A stretch of 64,000 bases of DNA from Salinicola endophyticus (lineage in GTDB: Bacteria; Pseudomonadota; Gammaproteobacteria; Pseudomonadales; Halomonadaceae), in assembly GCF_003206575.1 (NCBI RefSeq), contig NZ_PZJO01000004.1, positions 149,735-213,734 on the forward strand, read 5' to 3'. Each line of letters begins with the position of its first letter. The first letter of the stretch is position 1. Of this stretch, positions 56,018 through 64,000 are shown one piece after another. The notes under the pieces are model-generated. The model was given only the letters and a program-made list of their open reading frames with translations, did not search any database and had not been told where the DNA came from. Made by a program: the position numbers and the translations under genes.

Positions 56018-56374
56018 ATGCCAGACCCGTTCAAGCAGCTCCGCGACGCCATGGACCAGTTCGCCACCGAGCGCGACTGGGACCAGTTCCACTCGCCCAA
56101 GAACCTGGCCATGGCGCTGACGGTGGAGGCAGCTGAACTGCAGGAGTGCTTCCAGTGGCTGAGCGAAGCGCAGTCCAGGGAGCTGGATGAGCAGCAACTG
56201 GCCGCCGTGCGTGACGAAATTGCCGATGTTCAGCTGTACCTGATCCGGCTGGCAGGCAAGCTGGACGTGGATATCGAAGCGGCATGCCGGGCGAAGATGG
56301 AGAAGAATGCGGAGAAATATCCCGCCGACCAAGTGAAGGGAAGCGCGAAAAAGTACACGCACTACCAGGATTAA
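56018..56374 (+). CDS. MazG-like nucleotide pyrophosphohydrolase
   Basis: 118 residues, all-alpha NTP pyrophosphohydrolase. Metal ligands Glu37-x-x-Glu40 (LTVEAAELQE) and Glu67-x-x-Asp70 (DEIADVQLYLIRLA). Hydrolyses (d)NTP to (d)NMP and pyrophosphate. It lies 106 bp after the helicase fusion gene on the same strand, a pairing that suggests joint action, perhaps nucleotide depletion or damage response. A weak hairpin (56382-56406) follows. Confidence 0.88.
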   Translation: MPDPFKQLRDAMDQFATERDWDQFHSPKNLAMALTVEAAELQECFQWLSEAQSRELDEQQLAAVRDEIADVQLYLIRLAGKLDVDIEAACRAKMEKNAEKYPADQVKGSAKKYTHYQD

Positions 56375-56531
56375 CGTGTGTGGCCGCTTTGCCCCCAGCA
56401 GCGGCCTTCTCGGCTAGCTTTGTCCCTCAAGCTACCTCCCGCTGAATTCAGCCTCTAGCAAGGCCGAAGACTCAGCTTTCGGTTTAAAATTTGCGCTAAA
56501 AGCGGTCTTTAATGGCGATTCTGTGCTTGAA

Positions 56532-56552
56532 AATAAACCAAGGTGGTTTATT
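56532..56552. promoter_or_regulatory. Palindrome in the abiE promoter
   Basis: AATAAACCA-AGG-TGGTTTATT, perfect 9-bp arms. The half-site GAAAATAAACC recurs at the gene start (56593). AbiEi antitoxins repress their own promoter through inverted repeats; this is a strong candidate operator. Confidence 0.55.
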
Positions 56553-56590
56553 CTTCACTCTGAAGACGGAATTTAAGGCCGCTTTTTCAC

Positions 56591-57367
56591 GTGAAAATAA
56601 ACCGGCTGCTGCACAAGATCCCGTATGGCGCCGTCGTGACGACCGCCTGGCTGGCGTCACACGGCGTCACCTCTGATCAGGCGCGTAAGCTGGCCGGCAG
56701 TGGCTGGCTGCAACGCGTGGGGCACGGCGCCTACTGCCAAGCGGGGGAGCCTCTTACCTGGGAGAGCGCTGTTTTCGCCTTGCAGGCGAGCGACGACACG
56801 GGCTTACCACCGCTTTGGCCGGGTGGCCAGACGGCCCTGGCACTGCATGGCTTTGCCCACTACCTGCCCATGGGGGAGCGCACAACGCATCTATATGGCA
56901 AGGAAGCCGTTCGGCTGCCCCGGTGGTTGAGTGATGCCGAGTGGGCAGGGCGGATGGTGCTCCACTCTGAAAAGGGCCTGCCGGTGCAGCTTCCCGGCAG
57001 CTTCACGGACTACGCGCCGGATGGCAGGGCCTTCAGCTTGCAGGTATCGACCCCCGAGCGAGCGGTCCTGGAGTGGATCGCCGTGACGCCGAATGCGCTG
57101 CTGTTCAGCAGTGAGCTGGTGGACACTTTCGGCGGGCTCAATACGCTGCGCCCGCGCCGGCTGCAGGCATTGCTGGAGGGGTGCCGTTCGGTGAGAACCA
57201 AGCGTGCCTTCCTGGTGCTGGCTCGCCACGCCGGGCATGCCTGGTACGGTCGTCTGGAACCACGCCGACTGGACCTCGGCAAAGGCAAGCGGCAGCTCTG
57301 CCAGGGCGGCAAGTTGGATAGGGAATATCACGTGACGGTGCCGGAGGCGTTCCTGCATGCCGATTGA
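56591..57367 (+). CDS. abiEi: AbiEi-family antitoxin of type IV TA system
   Basis: 258 residues, GTG start at 56591 (KINRLLHKIPYGAVVTTAWLASHGV). N-terminal winged-helix domain (about 1-50, with SDQARKLAGSGWLQRVGHGAYC) and the AbiEi C-terminal domain (GGQTALALHGFAHYLPMG; RAVLEWIAVTPNALLFSSELVDTFGGLNTLRPRRLQALLEGC). Represses its promoter and counteracts AbiEii in known systems. Overlaps the toxin gene by 11 bp. Confidence 0.87.
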   Translation: MKINRLLHKIPYGAVVTTAWLASHGVTSDQARKLAGSGWLQRVGHGAYCQAGEPLTWESAVFALQASDDTGLPPLWPGGQTALALHGFAHYLPMGERTTHLYGKEAVRLPRWLSDAEWAGRMVLHSEKGLPVQLPGSFTDYAPDGRAFSLQVSTPERAVLEWIAVTPNALLFSSELVDTFGGLNTLRPRRLQALLEGCRSVRTKRAFLVLARHAGHAWYGRLEPRRLDLGKGKRQLCQGGKLDREYHVTVPEAFLHAD

Positions 57368-58277
57368 AGCTCGCTACCATGAACAGGTCAGGCTGTTGGT
57401 CTCGCTGCTGCCTTTCCTCAATGACGAGCCGTGCTTCGCCCTGAAGGGCGGTACGGCCATCAACCTCTTCGTGCAGCCATTACCCCGTCTATCGGTCGAC
57501 ATCGACCTGGCCTACCTGCCGCTGGAGCCCCGTGACGAGGCGCTGCGACGCTGTCGCGATGCGCTGAAGCGACTGGCAGAGACTTTCAGCGCCCGACTGC
57601 CAGGCGTGCGAGCCGAGCTCCAGGATAATCGCCGAGACGAGCTGAGAATCCTGGTGCGCCGAGGGCGTAGCCAGGTGAAGGTGGAGGTATCGCCGGTACT
57701 GCGTGGCACTCTGCACCCGCCCCAGGAGCGCGACGTCGTTGAAGCCGTGGAGGACGAGTACGGCTTTGCGGCGGTGCAGGTGGTGTCACTGCCGGACCTG
57801 TATGGCGGCAAGATCTGCGCCGCGCTGGATCGCCAGCACCCCCGGGACCTTTTCGATGTGAAGCTGCTGCTGAACCAGGGCGGCCTGGATCGCAGTGTAT
57901 TCGAAGGTTTCCTGGTCTATCTGCTGGGGCATCCCAGGCCCTTGAACGAAGTGATCAACCCACGGCTGAAACCGTTGGATGACGTCTACCGACAGGAGTT
58001 TGTCGGGATGGCCAGGGTTGACCTTCAGTTGCAGGAGCTGGAGAGCGTCCGTAATGAGCTGCTGTCGCGGCTGGGGCAGCTGATGACGGATGAAGACGTT
58101 CGCTTCCTTCTGTCCTTCAAGCAGGGGGCGCCTGACTGGACGCTGCTTCCGCTGCCGGGTGTCGATCGGCTGCCAGCCGTGCGCTGGAAGCTCGCCAACA
58201 TTCATAACATGCATTCGGATAAGCACCGACAATCACTGGAGCTGTTGGTGCAGGCCTTGGGCAGACTTCGACAATGA
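57357..58277 (+). CDS. abiEii: AbiEii/AbiGii-family nucleotidyltransferase toxin
   Basis: 306 residues. Nucleotidyltransferase core LKGGTAINLFVQPLPRLSVDIDLAYL: Gly-Gly at 31-32, then Asp48-x-Asp50. Further conserved block VVSLPDLYGGKICAALDRQHPRDLFDVKLLL (lysine and Asp of DUF1814). In studied systems the toxin transfers nucleotides, possibly to tRNA acceptor ends, and causes growth arrest and phage abortive infection. Translationally linked to the antitoxin. Confidence 0.9.
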   Translation: MPIEARYHEQVRLLVSLLPFLNDEPCFALKGGTAINLFVQPLPRLSVDIDLAYLPLEPRDEALRRCRDALKRLAETFSARLPGVRAELQDNRRDELRILVRRGRSQVKVEVSPVLRGTLHPPQERDVVEAVEDEYGFAAVQVVSLPDLYGGKICAALDRQHPRDLFDVKLLLNQGGLDRSVFEGFLVYLLGHPRPLNEVINPRLKPLDDVYRQEFVGMARVDLQLQELESVRNELLSRLGQLMTDEDVRFLLSFKQGAPDWTLLPLPGVDRLPAVRWKLANIHNMHSDKHRQSLELLVQALGRLRQ

Positions 58278-58349
58278 TGCGGCGTGCCCTGGCGGATTAA
58301 CGGCCTAAGTAGACTTCTCCTTATATCCTTTAAACGCTAGGCTGTTACG

Positions 58350-58355
58350 TATAAT
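58350..58355 (+). promoter_or_regulatory. Consensus -10 hexamer before the HsdR-like fragment
   Basis: TATAAT, 22 bp before the ATG, in an AT-rich stretch; TTTAAA at 58329 is a poor -35 at short spacing. Confidence 0.35.
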
Positions 58356-58377
58356 TACGCCACGCGCAGGGGATGAC

Positions 58378-58836
58378 ATGGCGAACAGCAGGGAAGCTCA
58401 GTCCCAGTGGAACGTCACCAAGGTCATGTTTGCCGGCGGCTGGGAGTACGTCGGCTGGCTGGAATTGCCCCACTATCGCCTCATCAAGCTTGAGGAGGAA
58501 CGCCTTCTCCTGGCAGTGGCTGGGGAGGACTACGGCCTTACTTCGGTCAACGATGCTCGCTCTGGCAAGCCCCGCGACCCCGAGAGGCAGCGCCTGGCCG
58601 AGATCATCAACCGGCTCAACGATCTTTACGGCCCCGAGGTCAGCGATGACGACAAGCTGCACTTCGCCAACGGCATAACCGACCGCATCGAGCGCAAAGA
58701 AGTGGTTAGGGCTCAGGTGCGCAATCACAGCGAAGACCAGGTGATGCACGTCCTATTCCCAAAGAAGGTCACTGACGCCGTGCTCGACGTCCTCAGCGAA
58801 CATAAGAGGAAACAGGGCGGCAATTTGCGTTGTTGA
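58378..58836 (+). pseudogene. Fragment resembling the C-terminus of type I restriction subunit HsdR
   Basis: 152 residues. From about 65 on (RLAEIINRLNDLYGPEVSDDDKLHFANGI-type block, then VRAQVRNHSEDQVMHVLFPKKVTDAVLDVLSEH) it reads like the helical C-terminus of HsdR endonucleases. The first 60 residues are unrecognised. There is no nuclease or helicase motif and no hsdS/hsdM neighbour, so a truncated remnant is likely. It does have its own start with AGGGGATG before it and a TATAAT at 58350, so expression as a short protein remains possible. Confidence 0.5.
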
Positions 58837-59084
58837 TACTCAAGTTGCTGGCGGGCAAGTCAGCGCGAAATGTGCAGGCAAACAAATGAGCTGTCGACTT
58901 ACCGGTCAGAAAATGCGTGAAATAATGAGGGTCTGCCACCGATTTTATAAATTTTTCGACACCGCCGCGACGGCGAATGTGAAACATGAGGTCGTGAACT
59001 CCTATAATAAGCTGATGGATTTGATTTGCTGGAAAAAAGTAAATCTATTAAGTCAGTTGCAAATGACAACCATGAGGCAGGGAT

Positions 59085-62000
59085 ATGTCAAGCAGAGAAG
59101 ATAGGGTTATAGAGAGGGAGCTTGGAAACGTTAAGCTGTGTTTTTCATCTAATAGAGATGATCTATTAGTTAAGAGCTTCGAGAAAGTTTCAGAAGCTGT
59201 CAAAGAGTCTTGGAGAACTTCTCTAAAAGTTACTCCTGTCGACGCGCTTGACCCCTGTTATGAAATTAAAAGCTTACGGCAGCCTCAGGTTTCAGCACTA
59301 TATTCTATTTTGTCTCACTTGACTGGGCACGAAAGAAAAGATGTTACTGTTGTGATGCCGACAGGAACTGGAAAAACTGAAACAATGTTAGCTTCCATAT
59401 GTGGGTTGCCGGTTGATAAAGCATTAGTAGTGGTGCCGACAGATAGCTTGCGCGAACAAACTTTCAATAAGTGTATCAGTTTGGGAAAGCTAAGGGAGTT
59501 AAATGCGATACATAAAGAAACTCTCAACCCAGTAGTTGCGTTAATCTCAGGAAGGCTTGAAAGTAATGAAGAGCTTAGTTTCCTTCTGTCCGCTAATGTG
59601 ATTGTGACCACGCCGCATTCTCTTAACCTCTCAGGTCCACAGATCAAGAAAAAGCTTTTTCAAGCTTGTAGTCACTTATTTGTAGATGAAGCCCATCACG
59701 TTAAAGCTAAAATCTGGCGATCTGTGAAAGAGGCATTTTCTGGAAAAGATGTTGTTCAGTTTACAGCTACTCCGTTTAGGGAGGATAGGGAGAAAGTAGG
59801 GGGTAAGATAATTTACAACTACCCGATATCCCTGGCGCAAAAAAATGGTTATTTTAGAAACATTACTTTTAAGTCCGTGTATGAAGTCAGCGATATCATT
59901 GGTGATGAGAAAGTCGCTGAAACAGCAGTAGCTCAACTGCGAGAAGATTTGTCGAATGGCTACGATCACATCCTTATGGCAAGGTGTGAGACAAAGCAAA
60001 GAGCAAACGACGTGGGGGAGATTTACAAGGAAAATTACGGTGACTTAAATCCAGTAGTTATTTATAGCGGGATGGCTGGTCAGAAAAAAAAGTTGAAAGC
60101 AGTTGTTGAAAAAGAACACCGTGTTGTTGTTTGTGTTAACATGCTAGGGGAGGGCTTTGATTTGCCAGAGCTAAAAGTTTGCGCCTTGCATGATATACAT
60201 AAAAGTCTGCCTATAACTCTGCAGTTTGCTGGGCGATTTGTGCGAGATCGTCCTGATTTAGGAAACCCTACCTTTGTAGCGAATATCTGTGACCAAAAGG
60301 TCGAAGATACTTTAAAGAGCCTGTATGAAGAAGACCCTGATTGGAATAGGTCTCTCCAAAGAATAAGCGAGGCAAGCATTAAGAGAGAGGTGGAATTCCA
60401 AGAGCTTATTGAGAATTCAGTGACAACAGGAAATGAAGTTCCGCTGGAAAATATAAAGCCTGCGCTAAGTGCAATTGTGTACAAGGTTGATTCTGCAAAC
60501 CTTGATGTTGAAATATCTAAAGTGCCTTTGGAAAGAGGTGAGAAGCTAGTAGCTTCAATAAAGATATCAGATCCTAATATTCTGGTGTTAGTGACAAAGA
60601 TAGATATTTCTACTAAATGGGCCCCGTTGTCTGAGCTGTCTCAAGTCGAGTGGCGTCTTGTTATAGCCTTCCATGATGAAAAGGAGGGACTCTTATTTAT
60701 ACATGATTCTTCTAAAACAGGAGCTAGATCTCGTTTGGTGAAATGTCTGGCAAAGAATCCAGACCTCCTGAAAGGTGATCATGTTTTCAAAAGTTTTGGT
60801 AACATCGAAAGGCTGGTTTTACAGAACGCTGGGCTTAACAAAGGTAGGCGTGGCCCTTTGCGCTATGTGATGTATACAGGTATAGATATCGAAACTGCAA
60901 TCAATGACTTGGCGCAGGGTGGCTCTTACAAATCAAACTTATTTGGAAAAGGGTTTGAGAGCGGTTCGAAAGTTAGCATAGGCTGCTCTTATAAAGGTCG
61001 AGTGTGGTCTATGAGTAGCGCGCCAGTTATTGATTGGATAGATTGGTGTCGAGAAATAGGAAGTAAGCTAAATGATGATCTTATAGACCCCAATGCGATA
61101 TTGGATAAGGTTATGAGGACAAGAGAGGTCAGCCATGTCCCTGACTTAGTTCCAATATGCCTGGATTGGCCTGACTATTTGTTCGAGTATGGATTCTCAT
61201 CAGTAAGTCTAGAGGTGATGGGGAGATCCTATAACCTTGAGGATGCCTGTTTCTCAATTTTTGAGTTCCAGTCGGGCAAGATTGATTTTGATGTTTCTGT
61301 TGGTGGGTTTTCAGAAAAATACAGCTATACGATTTCTCAGAATGGGTATCAAGTTAAAAGGTTAAGCGGGGATTTTTTGTATTTAAATAATAAAGATGGA
61401 AAAAGGCTGTTGGAGGAGTTTTTTGATAATGAGGAATCACCTTCGGTATTCTTTGAGGACGGTTCTAAGCTATTTGAGAACTTGCATATTGTTCGTCCGG
61501 ATAATTTCACAATTCCTCATTATAGAGTGGGTCTGTTGAAACAGTGGTCCTGGGGTGTCAACGTGAGGAGAGAATCCCAAGGAGAGGAAAAAAATAAAGA
61601 TACTATTCAATATGCCGTAATTTCTAAAATTGTACAACAGCATGAAAGTTGGATTGTATTTGATGACGATGGAGCTAATGAGGTAGCAGACATAGTCTCA
61701 TTTAGGAATGAAGGTGAAGTTTTGGTGATTGAGTTTTTTCATCTTAAGTATTCCCATGGTGCTTCCCCAGGGTCGCGCATTATTGATTTTTATGAAGTCT
61801 GTGGGCAGGTCGTTAAGTGCTGCAAATGGGTTGGCGAATTTGATAAGTTGATAGATCAGTTGAAGAAAAGGGAGCGTTCGCGTGTTAACGCTAGTAAATC
61901 TAGTCGGTTGGAAAAAGGAGAGTTTCGTGACTTTGAGTTGCTAAGACAACATGGTGGGCGCCTTAGGAAAGAATATAAGTTTTATGTTGTTCAGCCCGGT

Positions 62001-62105
62001 TTGGATACCAAGAATGTTAGTGCTGACGTTTTGTCACTCCTGGGTTCCATTGATCTGTATGTCAAAGAAACCACAGGGCACAACATGGTTGTCATAGGTA
62101 GTTAG
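59085..62105 (+). CDS. Large DEAD/DEAH-box helicase, candidate defence protein
   Basis: 1006 residues, visibly AT-rich unlike the rest of the window. SF2 helicase at about 60-410: motif Q region SLRQPQVSAL, motif I VVMPTGTGKTETML, motif II LFVDEAHHVKA, motif III VQFTATPFREDR, motif V GEGFDLPELKV, motif VI LQFAGRFVRDRP. Middle region unrecognised. The C-terminal 160 residues contain NEVADIVSF ... VLVIEFFHLKYS, which could be a divergent PD-(D/E)xK-type nuclease core. Ribosome binding site AGGCAGGGAT. Reads toward the nitrilase-domain gene (convergent). Probably recently transferred. Confidence 0.8.
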   Translation: MSSREDRVIERELGNVKLCFSSNRDDLLVKSFEKVSEAVKESWRTSLKVTPVDALDPCYEIKSLRQPQVSALYSILSHLTGHERKDVTVVMPTGTGKTETMLASICGLPVDKALVVVPTDSLREQTFNKCISLGKLRELNAIHKETLNPVVALISGRLESNEELSFLLSANVIVTTPHSLNLSGPQIKKKLFQACSHLFVDEAHHVKAKIWRSVKEAFSGKDVVQFTATPFREDREKVGGKIIYNYPISLAQKNGYFRNITFKSVYEVSDIIGDEKVAETAVAQLREDLSNGYDHILMARCETKQRANDVGEIYKENYGDLNPVVIYSGMAGQKKKLKAVVEKEHRVVVCVNMLGEGFDLPELKVCALHDIHKSLPITLQFAGRFVRDRPDLGNPTFVANICDQKVEDTLKSLYEEDPDWNRSLQRISEASIKREVEFQELIENSVTTGNEVPLENIKPALSAIVYKVDSANLDVEISKVPLERGEKLVASIKISDPNILVLVTKIDISTKWAPLSELSQVEWRLVIAFHDEKEGLLFIHDSSKTGARSRLVKCLAKNPDLLKGDHVFKSFGNIERLVLQNAGLNKGRRGPLRYVMYTGIDIETAINDLAQGGSYKSNLFGKGFESGSKVSIGCSYKGRVWSMSSAPVIDWIDWCREIGSKLNDDLIDPNAILDKVMRTREVSHVPDLVPICLDWPDYLFEYGFSSVSLEVMGRSYNLEDACFSIFEFQSGKIDFDVSVGGFSEKYSYTISQNGYQVKRLSGDFLYLNNKDGKRLLEEFFDNEESPSVFFEDGSKLFENLHIVRPDNFTIPHYRVGLLKQWSWGVNVRRESQGEEKNKDTIQYAVISKIVQQHESWIVFDDDGANEVADIVSFRNEGEVLVIEFFHLKYSHGASPGSRIIDFYEVCGQVVKCCKWVGEFDKLIDQLKKRERSRVNASKSSRLEKGEFRDFELLRQHGGRLRKEYKFYVVQPGLDTKNVSADVLSLLGSIDLYVKETTGHNMVVIGS

Positions 62106-62356
62106 TTACCGACTAGGTCCTATAAGAGAATAGAGTTTCAAGAAGCTCTTGGAGAAGGTGTCTCTTGGTTTTAATTCTTGTTCAAATGATTTCTAGACTA
62201 TGGTGTAAGTTGAGGGTTGTGATAGAACTCCGAGTTTGGGTTAATGAAAAGCAACTTGCTGATACTCCCATGGGGCATTGCAGTGCCCCCCCCGCCCCTA
62301 TTAGGGTGAGTTAGAGGGGAGAGCACTTCAGATGGCCATAAAGATTGGCTCCCCGC
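62106..62356. other. Spacer between convergent island genes
   Basis: 251 bp, mixed AT content, with a C-run at 62287-62294 and no coding signal. No clear terminator for either gene; a GC-rich inverted segment CCCCGGCGGGGG at 62371 lies inside the 3' end of the next gene. Confidence 0.45.
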
Positions 62357-64000
62357 TTATTTGATACAAACCCCGGCGGGGGGCGTTTTTTGCTTAATCC
62401 CTGATTTCATGCTTGTGCCAACACCGTCACGGCGGAAATCAAACATATTCAATTTGAATGTATTGATAGTCACTTGGTCGTTGCCACTTGAATGCGCTAT
62501 CAGGCGTTTGTGCCTTTCATTATAAGGAGCCATGGCATATGAACCACCAAATTCACCGCTGTTGACCAGAACGATGTATTGATACATGTGGTAGTGCAGT
62601 GCCTCTACCATTGAATCAAAGGTATTTACATCTCTGTTTAGCGCCGGGATCAATAGTGCATTAGATTTGTCTCGAAGATCGGCGCTTAATGAAATGTCGG
62701 TGGAGTCAAAGCAGATCGCAGAGGTCAGGACAAATCCGCGGTCATTAGAGAATTTTGGGTGAAGCAGCTCCAGCATCAGTTGGTACGGTCGCCATGGCTG
62801 GATGTTTATCTGCCTTTCTCCCTCCATCATATGATGTTTTCCTTGGAATCTTTGAATCTCGTTCTGGTTGCCGTTGTGCTTCCTGGGGACAATCCAGATT
62901 GCGCAGTTGTTTGGGCCTTTTACTCCAGGTTGATTAATAAAGCCAAGACCGGAAAGTACTATTGCATGAGTCTTGCGCGAAAGCTGGACAAGGATGTCTA
63001 GGTCATCATTGTGGACGGCCAGTTCTGGAAGCACTATCAGGTCAATATCCTGTTCGCGCTCTCCGTTCTTAGGCTTTTCAAGATGCTGGGCCTCGATATG
63101 CTTGGTTATTAGTGTTGCGACTCTTGCCACGTGTCGGCGGTGTTTGGTCCGATATACAGGATCATTCAATAAAATACCATGCTTAGAAAAATCATTCTGT
63201 TGGGGCATTTTGGCCTGAACCATGGCAACTTTCAGGCTGTTTTTAGTGTCTTTTGTGTTGTCCCAGTTAGGTGTGATCAACTCTGGGAGTCCTGGGATCT
63301 CGGATTGCTGGCAGTAGCTTTCTTTCAGTGTAGAAAGGCGTTTTTCCACGAGTTGTTTTACAGCTTCCACAGTGAGCGCATTCGGCCAGGAATAACCCTG
63401 ATCATTCACACGAATGCCAGGCCATTTTAGCAACTTTGAAAGTAACGTCGTAAGCCAAGCCGAGAACTGTGCGGCCTCACCTACTAGAGCCTCAGGGGTA
63501 GTAAGTAGGCCGACTTGCCTTTTATATTGGGTTGATCTCAAGCCTCGGTAGCCTACGTTCGGGGTGATAGACTGACCAAATCCTGTTGGGTCATCAGAAC
63601 CGGCTAGAACGGCTCTTATGCAGAGAGCTATGCGTTGCAGTATAAATGTATCGTCCAGCTCATCTTGCTCGCGGTGAAGGTGGTAGGCTAGCTGGCTAAG
63701 TGATGCATGAAATGCTAGTTCACTGATATTCAACTCGGCTTCAAAGGCTTTGAACTTAGGTGGATTCGAGTAGCTACCAAATTGAATCTTTGTCTGACCC
63801 AAGTCTATTACATCGTCAGGCTTAGCCTTCTGGAAATCGTTTTCTTTCCCCAGTAGAGCCTGCATTAACTTAAGTGCCATGATTTCATTGGCCAGAGGGT
63901 TGTCCGGCCGACTGATAAGCTTGTAGATAGCTATGTCATCCTTGATATCCTTGAGCGCCTTTGCCGATGGCTTGGTGTCGAGGTAGAGCTTGCTGTAGAT
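62357..64000 (-). CDS. C-terminal part of nitrilase-domain protein, candidate RT-nitrilase (DRT1/UG1)
   Basis: At least 547 residues visible. The frame has a Met at 63880 but stays open without a stop to base 64000 (residues IYSKLYLDTKPS ... PLANEI precede that Met), so the gene is cut by the window edge. The C-terminal 290 residues form a carbon-nitrogen hydrolase domain with its triad: Glu286 (IVLPELAV), Lys348 (FQGKHHM), Cys390 (SAICFDSTD), numbered from the Met. Upstream 200 residues are helical. A long nitrilase-ending protein in a defence island suggests the UG1/DRT1 reverse-transcriptase fusion; the RT half would lie outside, so this is inference. Confidence 0.65.
   Translation of the reverse strand: MYSKLYLDTKPSAKALKDIKDDIAIYKLISRPDNPLANEIMALKLMQALLGKENDFQKAKPDDVIDLGQTKIQFGSYSNPPKFKAFEAELNISELAFHASLSQLAYHLHREQDELDDTFILQRIALCIRAVLAGSDDPTGFGQSITPNVGYRGLRSTQYKRQVGLLTTPEALVGEAAQFSAWLTTLLSKLLKWPGIRVNDQGYSWPNALTVEAVKQLVEKRLSTLKESYCQQSEIPGLPELITPNWDNTKDTKNSLKVAMVQAKMPQQNDFSKHGILLNDPVYRTKHRRHVARVATLITKHIEAQHLEKPKNGEREQDIDLIVLPELAVHNDDLDILVQLSRKTHAIVLSGLGFINQPGVKGPNNCAIWIVPRKHNGNQNEIQRFQGKHHMMEGERQINIQPWRPYQLMLELLHPKFSNDRGFVLTSAICFDSTDISLSADLRDKSNALLIPALNRDVNTFDSMVEALHYHMYQYIVLVNSGEFGGSYAMAPYNERHKRLIAHSSGNDQVTINTFKLNMFDFRRDGVGTSMKSGIKQKTPPAGVCIK

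Noticed and set aside
58886-59104. A 72-codon plus-strand frame before the large helicase
   Set aside because: Overlaps the helicase start, no ribosome binding site, no recognisable content; more likely leader sequence.

Overview
The window comes from a high-GC gammaproteobacterium. The mix of genes (ectoine-free osmolyte binding protein, TRAP transporter, aerobactin-type siderophore locus, LpxO, DUF4168 and PRC-barrel periplasmic proteins) and a 143-bp terminal-inverted-repeat element of a kind I associate with halophiles point to Halomonadaceae (Halomonas, Salinicola or a relative). This placement is an inference; no rRNA or other phylogenetic marker was available to test it.

Layout. 0-9.3 kb: a CysB-type LysR regulator, two DszC/SfnB-like flavin monooxygenases, a class II glutamine amidotransferase, an orphan choline/betaine binding protein, an alpha/beta hydrolase, mtgA and a Gfo/Idh/MocA dehydrogenase. 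9.5-16.4 kb: a TRAP transporter (dctPQM), its probable LysR regulator and pxpABC, together a likely 5-oxoproline uptake and hydrolysis module. 16.4-26.2 kb: DUF4174 protein, RpiR regulator with an aminotransferase, DUF4168 and PRC-barrel proteins, AEC transporter, quinone reductase, LysR, and a PvdE/YojI-like ABC exporter. 26.3-34 kb: a LexA-box-preceded pair of radical SAM DNA-repair-type genes beside recQ, an MFS_3 exporter and a COG4637-like ATPase. 34-52.4 kb: a Fur-marked iron region with iucABCD, MFS exporter, iutA, a FhuC-like ATPase, a second TonB receptor, a PchR-like AraC regulator, then lpxO, an EntD-type phosphopantetheinyl transferase and a YceI-like protein.

At 53.05 kb a tRNA-Ile2 gene marks the edge of a defence-type accessory region that runs to the right end of the window. 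It holds a nuclease/DUF2075-helicase/S24-peptidase fusion followed by a MazG-like pyrophosphohydrolase, an AbiEi/AbiEii toxin-antitoxin pair, an HsdR C-terminus-like fragment, an AT-rich DEAD/DEAH helicase of 1006 residues and, cut by the window edge, a long protein whose visible part carries a complete nitrilase catalytic triad (candidate UG1/DRT1-type RT-nitrilase). A 23-bp inverted copy of the tRNA anticodon arm lies just inside this region.

A second theme is structural. At least ten places carry short degenerate tandem repeats. Those inside genes have unit lengths of 12, 15 or 21 bp and keep the frame. Three outside genes (13, 14 and 16 bp units) sit directly against the ribosome binding site of the following gene. 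Two families of small terminal-inverted-repeat elements are also present.
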